Origin: Asticcacaulis sp. AC402
GTDB lineage: Bacteria > Pseudomonadota > Alphaproteobacteria > Caulobacterales > Caulobacteraceae
DNA length: 64,000 nt
NCBI RefSeq assembly: GCF_000495835.1
Contig: NZ_AWGC01000018.1
Coordinates: 62,001-126,000, forward strand
Direction of reading: 5' to 3'
Shown here: positions 45,422 to 51,660 of the stretch, one piece after another
How positions within the stretch are numbered: the first letter of the stretch is position 1
Layout of the letters: each line of letters opens with the position of its first letter
Translations under genes and position numbers: made by a program
The notes under the pieces: model-generated
Told to the model about the DNA's origin: nothing
Seen by the model: only the letters and a program-made list of their open reading frames with translations
Database searches by the model: none

Positions 45422-46262
45422 CCCAATACCCAATCCGATCATACAGTTCCTCGCGGGTCTGCATGGTCTCGAGCACGTTCTTCTGATGGCCGTCGCGGCG
45501 GATGGCGTCATAGACCGCCTCGGCCGCCTTGTTCATCGCCCGGAAGGCCGACAGCGGATACAGCTGGATCGCCACGCCCGCGGAGGCCAGTTCCTCACGC
45601 GTGAACAAAGGCGTCTTGCCGAATTCGGTGATATTGGCCAACACCGGCACACCCACCGCATCGACAAACCGGCGATAGGTGTCCAGATCATAGGCGGCCT
45701 CGGCGAAAATCCCATCCGCCCCCGCCTCAACGCATTTGACCGCGCGCTCAATCGCCGCATCGACGCCGTGGACCGCGATGGCGTCCGTCCGCGCGATCAG
45801 AAAGAAATCCGGATCGGTCTTGGCATCGGCCGCGGCCTTGACGCGATCGACCATCTCGTCGGTCGAGACGATCTCCTTGCCGGGACGGTGACCGCAGCGT
45901 TTGGCCCCGACCTGGTCTTCGATATGGCAGGCGGCCGCGCCGAATTTGATCAAAGACTTGACGGTGCGTTCGATGTTAAAGGCCGACGGCCCAAAGCCGG
46001 TGTCGATATCGACCATCAAAGGAAGATCGCAAACATCGGTGATGCGCCGGACATCGATCAGCACGTCATCCAGGTTATTGATCCCCAGATCCGGCATCCC
46101 CAGCGAGCCGGCAGCCACCCCGCCACCCGACAGATAGATGGCGCGATACCCGGCGCGTTTGGCCAGAAGGGCATGATTGGCATTGATGGTGCCGATGACC
46201 TGCAGCGGGGATTCCGCCGCCAATGCGTTACGGAATTTGCGGCCGGCGGAAACGAGAGCCAT
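45378..46262 (-). CDS. prpB: 2-methylisocitrate lyase
   Basis: This 294-residue enzyme cleaves 2-methylisocitrate to pyruvate and succinate. The active-site loop is [19 protein letters not shown] with the catalytic Cys, and metal ligands lie in MVDIDTGFG and HIEDQ. The start at 46262 has AGAGGA at good spacing and gives normal PrpB length; a frame from 46316 adds 18 residues. It heads the methylcitrate genes. No prpR-type regulator is seen upstream, where vapBC lies. Confidence 0.94.
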   Translation of the reverse strand: MALVSAGRKFRNALAAESPLQVIGTINANHALLAKRAGYRAIYLSGGGVAAGSLGMPDLGINNLDDVLIDVRRITDVCDLPLMVDIDTGFGPSAFNIERTVKSLIKFGAAACHIEDQVGAKRCGHRPGKEIVSTDEMVDRVKAAADAKTDPDFFLIARTDAIAVHGVDAAIERAVKCVEAGADGIFAEAAYDLDTYRRFVDAVGVPVLANITEFGKTPLFTREELASAGVAIQLYPLSAFRAMNKAAEAVYDAIRRDGHQKNVLETMQTREELYDRIGYWDFENKLDLLFSGQK

Positions 46263-46386
46263 CTTTGGGTTCCTCTTATGCTTTTCGCTCGGGTCGTATC
46301 TATTGATACGATCCAAGTCAATTCCACATATAGGCCTACACCACGTCGCAGGTCAATTCAACGGCCGTTGAAAATTTACACGCCCG

Positions 46387-46773
46387 TCATGGCTCTATGA
46401 CGTCGAATGGGCCACCGGCGGCAGTCTTGATGAATTTGCGGTCGAAGGTCACCATCGCATCGCAGTGGGCAGCCGCTCCAAGATGCAAGGCGTCGGCGAA
46501 ATCCATGCCGGCTTCGGCTCGATCCAGGGCCTGAGCCAATAGGGTCGGATTTTCGACGGTGACCTGGGCAAGACCGGCGAATCCTCGCAAAGCTCTGCAG
46601 ATCGACGTCGTGGAAAAGTCGTAGACGCTGCGCAGAACCCATTCGCTTTCGAGAAAGACCGTTGTGGCGACAAAAACGTCATGGCCACCGACAAAAGCGC
46701 GCGCTTTTTGAGATTGTTCCGGATGATCGCCCGTCAGGAAGCGAACCAGGACATTGGTGTCAATCGCCTGCAT
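46387..46773 (-). CDS. vapC: VapC-type PIN-domain toxin
   Basis: This 128-residue PIN-domain ribonuclease toxin has the four acidic positions in MQAIDTNVLVRFL, LESEWVLR, DFADALHLGAA and VTFDRKF. The start at 46773 lies inside the end of the antitoxin gene (14-bp overlap), as usual for vapBC pairs. Longer frames are not homologous. It would cleave RNA (often initiator tRNA or rRNA) when the antitoxin is lost. Confidence 0.9.
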   Translation of the reverse strand: MQAIDTNVLVRFLTGDHPEQSQKARAFVGGHDVFVATTVFLESEWVLRSVYDFSTTSICRALRGFAGLAQVTVENPTLLAQALDRAEAGMDFADALHLGAAAHCDAMVTFDRKFIKTAAGGPFDVIEP

Positions 46774-47047
46774 GCCGCCGCTTCGCTTCTGCCAGAACGC
46801 CCTGATCCATATCTTCCAAGGACTTGGGTGCCCCGTTCCAGGCCAGGCAGGCATAGACGTCGTCTATCTGCGTCGTGGCAAATAGCGGCGCCTGTCTCAG
46901 CAGCACCCCGTCCTGCGTTTCTTCGACCGTCAGCCGCGTCCCGGCCTTCCATTGACGAAGATCGCGAATGGCTTTGGGGAGAATGACCTGCCCCTTCGTA
47001 GAGACGGTCGTCGTGACGGGGGTGGGCAATTGTGGCAAGGCGGACAT
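46760..47047 (-). CDS. vapB: VapB-type AbrB/MazE-fold antitoxin
   Basis: This 95-residue antitoxin has an N-terminal swapped-hairpin AbrB domain (TTVSTKGQVILPKAIRDL, residues about 12-35) that binds DNA, and a C-terminal tail (LFATTQIDDVYACLAW) that should wrap the toxin. It precedes and overlaps vapC. A near-palindrome about 40 bp upstream may be its operator. Confidence 0.88.
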   Translation of the reverse strand: MSALPQLPTPVTTTVSTKGQVILPKAIRDLRQWKAGTRLTVEETQDGVLLRQAPLFATTQIDDVYACLAWNGAPKSLEDMDQGVLAEAKRRHAGD

Positions 47048-47087
47048 GGATGTCTCCGTAGGTAAGACGAAAGTAAGATAGGTCCAT

Positions 47088-47103
47088 TTGCGTATGTATG
47101 CAA
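47088..47103. promoter_or_regulatory. Candidate vapBC operator
   Basis: TTGCGTATGTATGCAA is a 16-bp near-palindrome (one class of mismatch near the centre) 41 bp upstream of vapB. AbrB-fold antitoxins bind such sites; the assignment is by position only. Confidence 0.35.
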
Positions 47104-47155
47104 GGACTGTCCGTGCTCAACGCGCGCGGATGACGGCCGGTGGCAGGGTATCGCG

Positions 47156-47232
47156 CAGTTGGTAGCGGCGCCGGCTGCGTAGCGCTCTGCAAGAAAGCTG
47201 GCGCAGCAGCCCGCTAAGCGTGTGGCCATGGT
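47156..47232. repeat. Island hairpin repeat, copy 1
   Basis: It matches copies at 50120 and 51464 over about 77 bp (shared core GGCTGCGTAGCGCTCTGCAA and the ending GTGGCCATGGTG). It can fold as an imperfect hairpin with a CTCT-GCAA-rich apex. It lies between vapBC and the MNT-HEPN pair. Confidence 0.85.
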
Positions 47233-47267
47233 GGACCTATTCGAGTGGCTCACCCCAAGGCGTCAAT

Positions 47268-47283
47268 TCACACTGACCCCAGC
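47268..47283. repeat. Short boundary motif, copy 1
   Basis: TCACACTGACCCC, followed 30 bp later by CCCCCATTTCTCCTGACCCC, matches the motif seen at 48282, 50284, 51306 and 51628, always on the plus strand at module edges. Confidence 0.6.
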
Positions 47284-47374
47284 TTCACGTTTGACACCAG
47301 CCCCCATTTCTCCTGACCCCATGTCTCCTTCAAATAGTCTTGCCCTGTAAAGGTTTAGGCTGCATTATGGCACT

Positions 47375-47674
47375 GTGAAACGGGATATGATCATAGCCGC
47401 CTTGCGCGCCCATCAGAGTGACCTTCGTGCCCTGGGAGTTGAGGGCTTGTCCTTGTTCGGCTCGGTCGCACGAGGGGAGGAGACGCCAGCTTCGGATGTC
47501 GATTTGGCCGTGGTCTACAACGAAGCCGTGGTGCGCGATCTGTATCAAATGGGCGGTGTGGCGGCCGCCATTGAAAGTTTTATCGGCACAGACAACTTCG
47601 ATCTGGCCGAGGAAAAGCGTATGCCGCCGCACATCCGGACCGCCTACGCCCAAGACCATGTTAGAATTTTTTGA
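47375..47674 (+). CDS. mntA: MntA-type minimal nucleotidyltransferase antitoxin
   Basis: This 99-residue MNT-fold protein has the catalytic motif LFGSVARGE followed by SDVDLAV (GSx10DxD). In the MntA/HepT system this enzyme AMPylates and silences the HEPN toxin. The start is GTG at 47375; ATG at 47387 is possible. It overlaps the HEPN gene frame by 4 bp. Confidence 0.88.
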   Translation: MKRDMIIAALRAHQSDLRALGVEGLSLFGSVARGEETPASDVDLAVVYNEAVVRDLYQMGGVAAAIESFIGTDNFDLAEEKRMPPHIRTAYAQDHVRIF

Positions 47675-47691
47675 GCGGCGGGGACGCGAAC

Positions 47692-48063
47692 GTGACCCAG
47701 CCAGCCTCAAAACTTCATTACCTGCAGGCGATTCTGGCCGAAATCGGTAAGGTCAAAGGGTTTGTTGCTGGATACGATTACGACGCCTACGCCGCCAATG
47801 TGATGGCGCAATATGCGACTGAACGTGCGATACTGAACATCAGCGAGGCAGTGCGAAATCTTGAAAAGCATGCGCGCAGAGATGATCCTACCTTTCAGTT
47901 GGCGACCTTGTCTCCGCACATCGCATGGTCGAACATAAAAGGCATCGGTAACATTTTGCGGCATGACTATGAAACCGTGACGCCGAGTCGGATTTGGACG
48001 GTTGTCACCGCCCATCTCGACGGACTGGAGGCGGCATGCCATGAGGCCCTTCGACAGCCGTAG
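47692..48063 (+). CDS. hepT: HepT-like HEPN-domain toxin (DUF86)
   Basis: This helical HEPN protein of about 123 residues is the partner of the upstream MNT gene. Conserved segments are YATERAILNISEAVRNLEKHA and SPHIAWSNIKGIGNILRHDYE. The H-x-Y pair of the RX4HxY ribonuclease motif is present (HDY), but the position of the usual Arg is Gly (GIGNILRHDY), so activity may differ from classic HepT. GTG at 47692 has GGGGA upstream; TTG at 47671 would overlap the mntA stop. Confidence 0.82.
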   Translation: MTQPASKLHYLQAILAEIGKVKGFVAGYDYDAYAANVMAQYATERAILNISEAVRNLEKHARRDDPTFQLATLSPHIAWSNIKGIGNILRHDYETVTPSRIWTVVTAHLDGLEAACHEALRQP

Positions 48064-48176
48064 GGCGCGTTTCCAGATCCAGCTAACTTTATGCGCCGCG
48101 AGAGTTAAGCTGAACAGCGGCGACGCCCTTTTCATATCTTGCGGCGGTGTCAAGGTAATTCCAAAACCTTATGTTT

Positions 48177-48224
48177 TAGAGCGCAATCCGATAAAGTGGA
48201 CGCCACTTTTCGGATTGTGCTCTA
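48177..48224. repeat. 48-bp imperfect palindrome
   Basis: TAGAGCGCAATCCGA at 48177 pairs with its near-complement ending at 48224. AAAGTGG-ACG-CCACTTT forms the tip, so nearly the whole 48 bp folds as one stem with few mismatches. It has the look of a dispersed alphaproteobacterial repeat. The 274-bp gap it sits in holds no convincing gene. Confidence 0.75.
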
Positions 48225-48281
48225 GAATTAAGCATTTGGCGTGGCTTTGGCGATACTGCGTCTTTTGCAGCGGAGGTAAGT

Positions 48282-48302
48282 GTCACTGACCCCCCATTTC
48301 TT
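48282..48302. repeat. Short boundary motif, copy 2
   Basis: GTCACTGACCCCCATTTCTTC, preceded by GGAGGTAAGT, marks the right end of the MNT-HEPN module, just before the convergent hipA end. Confidence 0.65.
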
Positions 48303-48337
48303 CTATTTCTGATGCCGCTTCTGATGCCCGGCTTTTT

Positions 48338-49681
48338 TCAGCTCAACTGTTCCCATCCGCCAGGTGCACGGCTTTCATCGCGCGTCACCCGCGGGAAATA
48401 GTCCCTTTCCGGAACGCCCAAGTCCAGCCCCAGCGCCGTTGCGACTTCGCCCATTTGCGCGGCCAAGGCATCGGCAAGACCTTTCGCCAGTCTGGCGTCA
48501 GCTTCGTTCGAAATCGTGCTGACCAGATGGCGCAGCTTTTTTTCCAGCCGTTTGTCAAAGCGCGGCCGGATAAAGCCAATGTCACGCATCATGGCGACCA
48601 GATCCGCCGGCTGAATATCTTCGACATAGTGCGCGGTGCCAATGTCAAAGGCCAGGCGATGGGTTACGGTGGTATCGGTAAACACGGGCACGACGTCGTA
48701 GAGCGGGGCCAGTTCTGTGCCGCCCGCGCCGTGCAGGATGGTGCCGTTTTTACCGTGATTGTCGGTGTTGCCGACCAGAATATTGTAGAGGGTATGGTCG
48801 AGAAAGGTCTGGACGAAAAGGCCGGGTGTCGAGGTTTTCGCGGCGATCGTACCGACGGCCTTGGCGCTGAACTGATGCTCCGGCAGAACGGCGTGGCGCT
48901 GGTATTTCAGCGAGGGCGGCAGCCCCAGGGCCTGGCAGAAGTCTTCCGTATGGATGCGCCGAACATGGCCGCCCTTTACGTCCCGGTCGAAGCGTTCCAG
49001 AAGGATGGCCTTGATGGTCAGGCCGCGGACCTTGAAGGTTTTGGGGACGAACCGTGTGGTGTGGATGCCGCACGATGTGGCTATCGCAAGGAGCGCTGTT
49101 TCGGCCTCGGTAAGGTGCGGGTCTCTGGCGGGCGATACTTTGAGAATATGGGTTGTGGGTGCGCGTGAGTCCGGTTTGGGCAAATAGTAGCGCTGATCGT
49201 GGTAGAGTAAGGCGATCTTGCCCTGGACGCCGGCTAGGGGGGAGGGGTCACGCTCGGCCTGGGGAAGACGCCGTTCGAGATGGAGCGACTGGACGATCTC
49301 CAGCATCCGTTCATCGTCGATGCGGTCATAGTCGTCGGGGAAGATGCCCGGACGCTTTCCGGGGCCACGACCTTCGGGCGTAATGGAGATAGCGCCGGGG
49401 CAGTCTGCCCCCAGATGATACAACAGCGCCCCTGTGTCGCCGCGGTTCAGTCGATAGGTGTCGAGCGCCCGATCGAGCTGCGGTCCTTCGAACAGCAGAT
49501 TCTCAAAATATCCGCGACAGTCGGCGTCCAGATAGGGGGCCGGCCGGACAGGCAAGGACAGGGAGATGGGCGAAGTCTGCGGCGCATCGGGAGCGTAGGT
49601 AAAGGTCAGCGCCATGGAGTCGGCGCGTTCGAGTACGCCGACCCTTTGGTCAACAGCGTCCATCCAGACATCCATCTTCAT
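48338..49681 (-). CDS. hipA: HipA-type serine/threonine kinase toxin
   Basis: This 447-residue HipA kinase has an N-terminal subdomain (DVWMDAVDQRVGVLER) and the phosphate/Gly-rich loop AGVQGKIALL. The catalytic segment is YNILVGNTDNHGKNGTIL, and a DFG-like metal site lies in LAPLYDVVPV. HipA kinases phosphorylate glutamyl-tRNA synthetase or other targets, arresting growth. It overlaps hipB by ATGA. Full length, no damage. Confidence 0.93.
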   Translation of the reverse strand: MKMDVWMDAVDQRVGVLERADSMALTFTYAPDAPQTSPISLSLPVRPAPYLDADCRGYFENLLFEGPQLDRALDTYRLNRGDTGALLYHLGADCPGAISITPEGRGPGKRPGIFPDDYDRIDDERMLEIVQSLHLERRLPQAERDPSPLAGVQGKIALLYHDQRYYLPKPDSRAPTTHILKVSPARDPHLTEAETALLAIATSCGIHTTRFVPKTFKVRGLTIKAILLERFDRDVKGGHVRRIHTEDFCQALGLPPSLKYQRHAVLPEHQFSAKAVGTIAAKTSTPGLFVQTFLDHTLYNILVGNTDNHGKNGTILHGAGGTELAPLYDVVPVFTDTTVTHRLAFDIGTAHYVEDIQPADLVAMMRDIGFIRPRFDKRLEKKLRHLVSTISNEADARLAKGLADALAAQMGEVATALGLDLGVPERDYFPRVTRDESRAPGGWEQLS

Positions 49682-49908
49682 GATCGCGGTACCGCGAACA
49701 GATCAATGCCGATCAAGGCGCAGAGTTTGAGATAGGTATCCAGTTTGGCCCCGGCCTTGCCGCGCTCGATCTTGGACAGGTTGGGTTGGGCGATGCCGGA
49801 CAGGCTGGAAAGCGTATCCTGGCTCATGCCGATCGCCTTGCGACGCTCACGAATGACCTGGCCAATAGCCGCGTCCGATTGGATGGGGTTATGAAGCGAC
49901 GGGCTCAT
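49678..49908 (-). CDS. hipB: HipB-type helix-turn-helix antitoxin
   Basis: This 76-residue Xre-type HTH protein (IGQVIRERRKAIGMSQDTLS, IAQPNLSKIERGKAG) represses the operon and neutralises HipA. The upstream DNA (49909-50050) is markedly AT-rich, with a CTAT-ATAG interrupted palindrome near 49930-49946 as a possible operator. It is the first gene of the hipBA pair. Confidence 0.9.
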   Translation of the reverse strand: MSPSLHNPIQSDAAIGQVIRERRKAIGMSQDTLSSLSGIAQPNLSKIERGKAGAKLDTYLKLCALIGIDLFAVPRS

Positions 49909-50119
49909 GGGACAGTTTCCATAGTCGTAGAGCTATAAAATACGATAGTTGGGGCGAAACGACAAGATTTATATGCATTAAGATATAATTTTGCCTCTTG
50001 GATGTTTGAGAGGATTAAATATAGCGTTTTTAATATAGAAGCATGGGCAGATGTCTTGACGAGCCAGGCAGGCGGGAAGCCGCGTAATCGCGGCGGTGAC
50101 GTCCAGGACGGGTGTAACT

Positions 50120-50304
50120 CAGTCGGTAGCGAAGCCGGCTGCGTAGCGCTCTGCAAGAGAGCTGGCGTAGCAGCCGGCTAAGCGTGTGGCCATGGTGTTT
50201 AGTCAAAGACGTTTTGGGCTAGCGAAACGGGCGCGTCGTGGGGGATTCGTCGGCGCGAGACTCGTGTCCGAAACGACGAGATTGACACTGATCCTATTTC
50301 GTCC
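50120..50304. repeat. Island hairpin repeat, copy 2, extended
   Basis: AGCCGGCTGC at 50133-50142 and GCAGCCGGCT at 50170-50179 form a perfect 10-bp stem over an inner AGCGCTCT-GCAA-AGAGAGCT hairpin. Similarity to copy 3 continues for about 180 bp through CGTCGGCGCGAGA and TGTCCGAAACGACGA to the boundary motif GACACTGATCCTATTTCGTCC at 50284-50304. It lies between hipBA and the glycosylase-like gene, in a 438-bp gene-free gap. Confidence 0.87.
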
Positions 50305-50346
50305 CCATTTCGTCTCTAGTTTCAGCTTCTTGAGGAGATCGATGCC

Positions 50347-51015
50347 GTGATGGAGTATTTCGCCAAACTCGTACCGCTAGAGCTAAAAAACGAATCCGGA
50401 CTGGTTTTCTATTCAGGGCGTGCGGCCTTCGAAGGCACACCGCCGATATATCTTATTGGCGCCAGCCCTGGTGGTGATCGTGGTCTGGAAATTGAAGAGC
50501 TTGTGCACGATGAGACTCAGAAGGCTTTACAAAATCCAAATCGGTTTTGGTCATCATATCTTGACGCTACCTGGAGCGCTCGTGGACCCGGTCAGGAGCC
50601 GATGCAAAAGCGTTTGGCGCATATGTTCGAGAGTCTCGGTATTGATTTGAGGCATATCCCGTCCAGCAATCTCATCTTCTCGCGCTCCAGAAGTATCGCT
50701 GAGATAGGCGCGGATTTCGATCGCTTGGCGTCATTGTGCTGGCCTTTCCACCAAGCCGTTATTGATCAACTCAAGCCTCGCATCGTCCTATGCATGGGGG
50801 ATGACGCCGGTAGCTATGTTCGTAAGAAATTGAATGCGCGCCAACTGTTGGACCATTATGTTGAGGATAACAACAGAGGGTGGCGAAGTACCGCATATGC
50901 TGGCGAGAAAGCCCCTGTAGTCGTGACGGTCACTCATCCGTCTCGTGCCGCATGGACCAATCCAAAATCTGATCCGACGGCGCTGGTGTCACGCATTTTG
51001 AAGCGATCAGCTTGA
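50347..51015 (+). CDS. Uracil-DNA-glycosylase-like protein of the defence island
   Basis: This 222-residue protein is not one I can assign firmly. The pattern fits the UDG superfamily fold: YLIGASPGGDRGLE resembles the GxxPGxxE motif near the first strand, PRIVLCMGDDAGSYV resembles the central strand, and VTVTHPSRAAW resembles the HPS loop. The usual Cys ligands of family 4 are not evident. GAGGAG precedes the GTG at 50347; ATG at 50350 is equally possible. It is framed by island repeat copies 2 and 3 and may act on phage or modified DNA, which is inference. Confidence 0.6.
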   Translation: MMEYFAKLVPLELKNESGLVFYSGRAAFEGTPPIYLIGASPGGDRGLEIEELVHDETQKALQNPNRFWSSYLDATWSARGPGQEPMQKRLAHMFESLGIDLRHIPSSNLIFSRSRSIAEIGADFDRLASLCWPFHQAVIDQLKPRIVLCMGDDAGSYVRKKLNARQLLDHYVEDNNRGWRSTAYAGEKAPVVVTVTHPSRAAWTNPKSDPTALVSRILKRSA

Positions 51016-51088
51016 CAAGCCTTACCCTGTATAAGGCGTCATTCGCCGGGAAGTCTTTCCGACATAAGGGGACCCAGGTGATGGCGCG

Positions 51089-51313
51089 ATGACGTCCCTA
51101 AGCCATCATGAGTTGCCACCAATCTCAAGAACGGCAAATGACATAGCCTCGTTCGTTGAAAAGAAGCATCACTGGGTTTTCAACAAGCTGACGGAAATGA
51201 ACGAACGGTTGGCATATCTGGAGCGCCATAGGCGCGACAACGGAGACGACCTGCGAGGTGGCGCAAACATAAGTTTGGCCGATCTCTTGTGCGGAGGCGG
51301 TAATTGTCACTGA
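51089..51313 (+). CDS. Small protein of unknown function after the glycosylase-like gene
   Basis: This 74-residue frame (MTSLSHHELPPISRTANDIA start) has a helical middle (FVEKKHHWVFNKLTEMNERL) and a Gly/Cys tail LLCGGGNCH. An AGGTGATG-like site lies just upstream. Its stop codon is inside the short boundary motif. Codon use is reasonable and it lies 73 bp after the previous stop on the same strand, but it could be chance; no family recognised. Confidence 0.45.
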   Translation: MTSLSHHELPPISRTANDIASFVEKKHHWVFNKLTEMNERLAYLERHRRDNGDDLRGGANISLADLLCGGGNCH

Positions 51314-51324
51314 CCCCATTTCTT
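51306..51324. repeat. Short boundary motif, copy 4
   Basis: GTCACTGACCCCATTTCTT, preceded by GGAGGCGGTAATT, closes the glycosylase-like module in the same way that the motif at 48282 closes the MNT-HEPN module. Confidence 0.65.
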
Positions 51325-51463
51325 GCTGCTATCATTACAATGCGCGTAATTGCGCGCCAAGAAACGAAAAGTCGCTGTGCGCGAATTCACCTGCCTGCTC
51401 AGCTAAACATGTGCTTAGAGCGCGTTTCGATCCGGTAACTTGACGTCTCGGACGTTGCCCTGT

Positions 51464-51648
51464 TCAGTTGGTAGCGAAGCCGGCTGCGTAGCGCTCTGCA
51501 AGAGAGCTGGCGCGGCAGCGGGCCAAGCGTGTAGCCATGGTGTTTATTAAGACACGTTTTGGCCAGGCGGGACGGGCTCATCATAGGGAGGCGTCGGCGC
51601 GAGACTTGTGTCCGAAACGACGAAATTAACACTGACGCCATTTCGTCC
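51464..51648. repeat. Island hairpin repeat, copy 3, extended
   Basis: It aligns with 50120-50304 almost end to end, ending AACACTGACGCCATTTCGTCC at 51628-51648. The outer stem is eroded (GGCTGCG against CGGCAGC). It fills the 347-bp gap between the small gene and the BrxU-like gene, whose stop is 13 bp further right. Confidence 0.87.
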
Positions 51649-51660
51649 TTCTCTAATCGA

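Noticed and set aside
48002-48289. 95-codon plus-strand frame after hepT
   Set aside because: It overlaps hepT in another frame and runs through the 48-bp palindrome; its tail GGKCH comes from the boundary motif.
49905-50156. Minus-strand 83-codon frame upstream of hipB
   Set aside because: It spans AT-rich promoter DNA and the repeat, with no ribosome site or protein-like character.
50116-50165. tRNA-like look of the island repeat (AACTCAGTCGGTAGCG)
   Set aside because: Only the D-arm-like string matches; no acceptor stem, anticodon arm or T-arm can be drawn.
51012-51035. TTGACA and TATAAG as a promoter for the 74-residue frame
   Set aside because: The spacer is 12 bp, too short for a sigma-70 type promoter.
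50120-51648. Island repeats considered as integron attC sites
   Set aside because: No GTTRRRY/RYYYAAC core pair at the ends and no integrase in the window; the hairpin layout differs.
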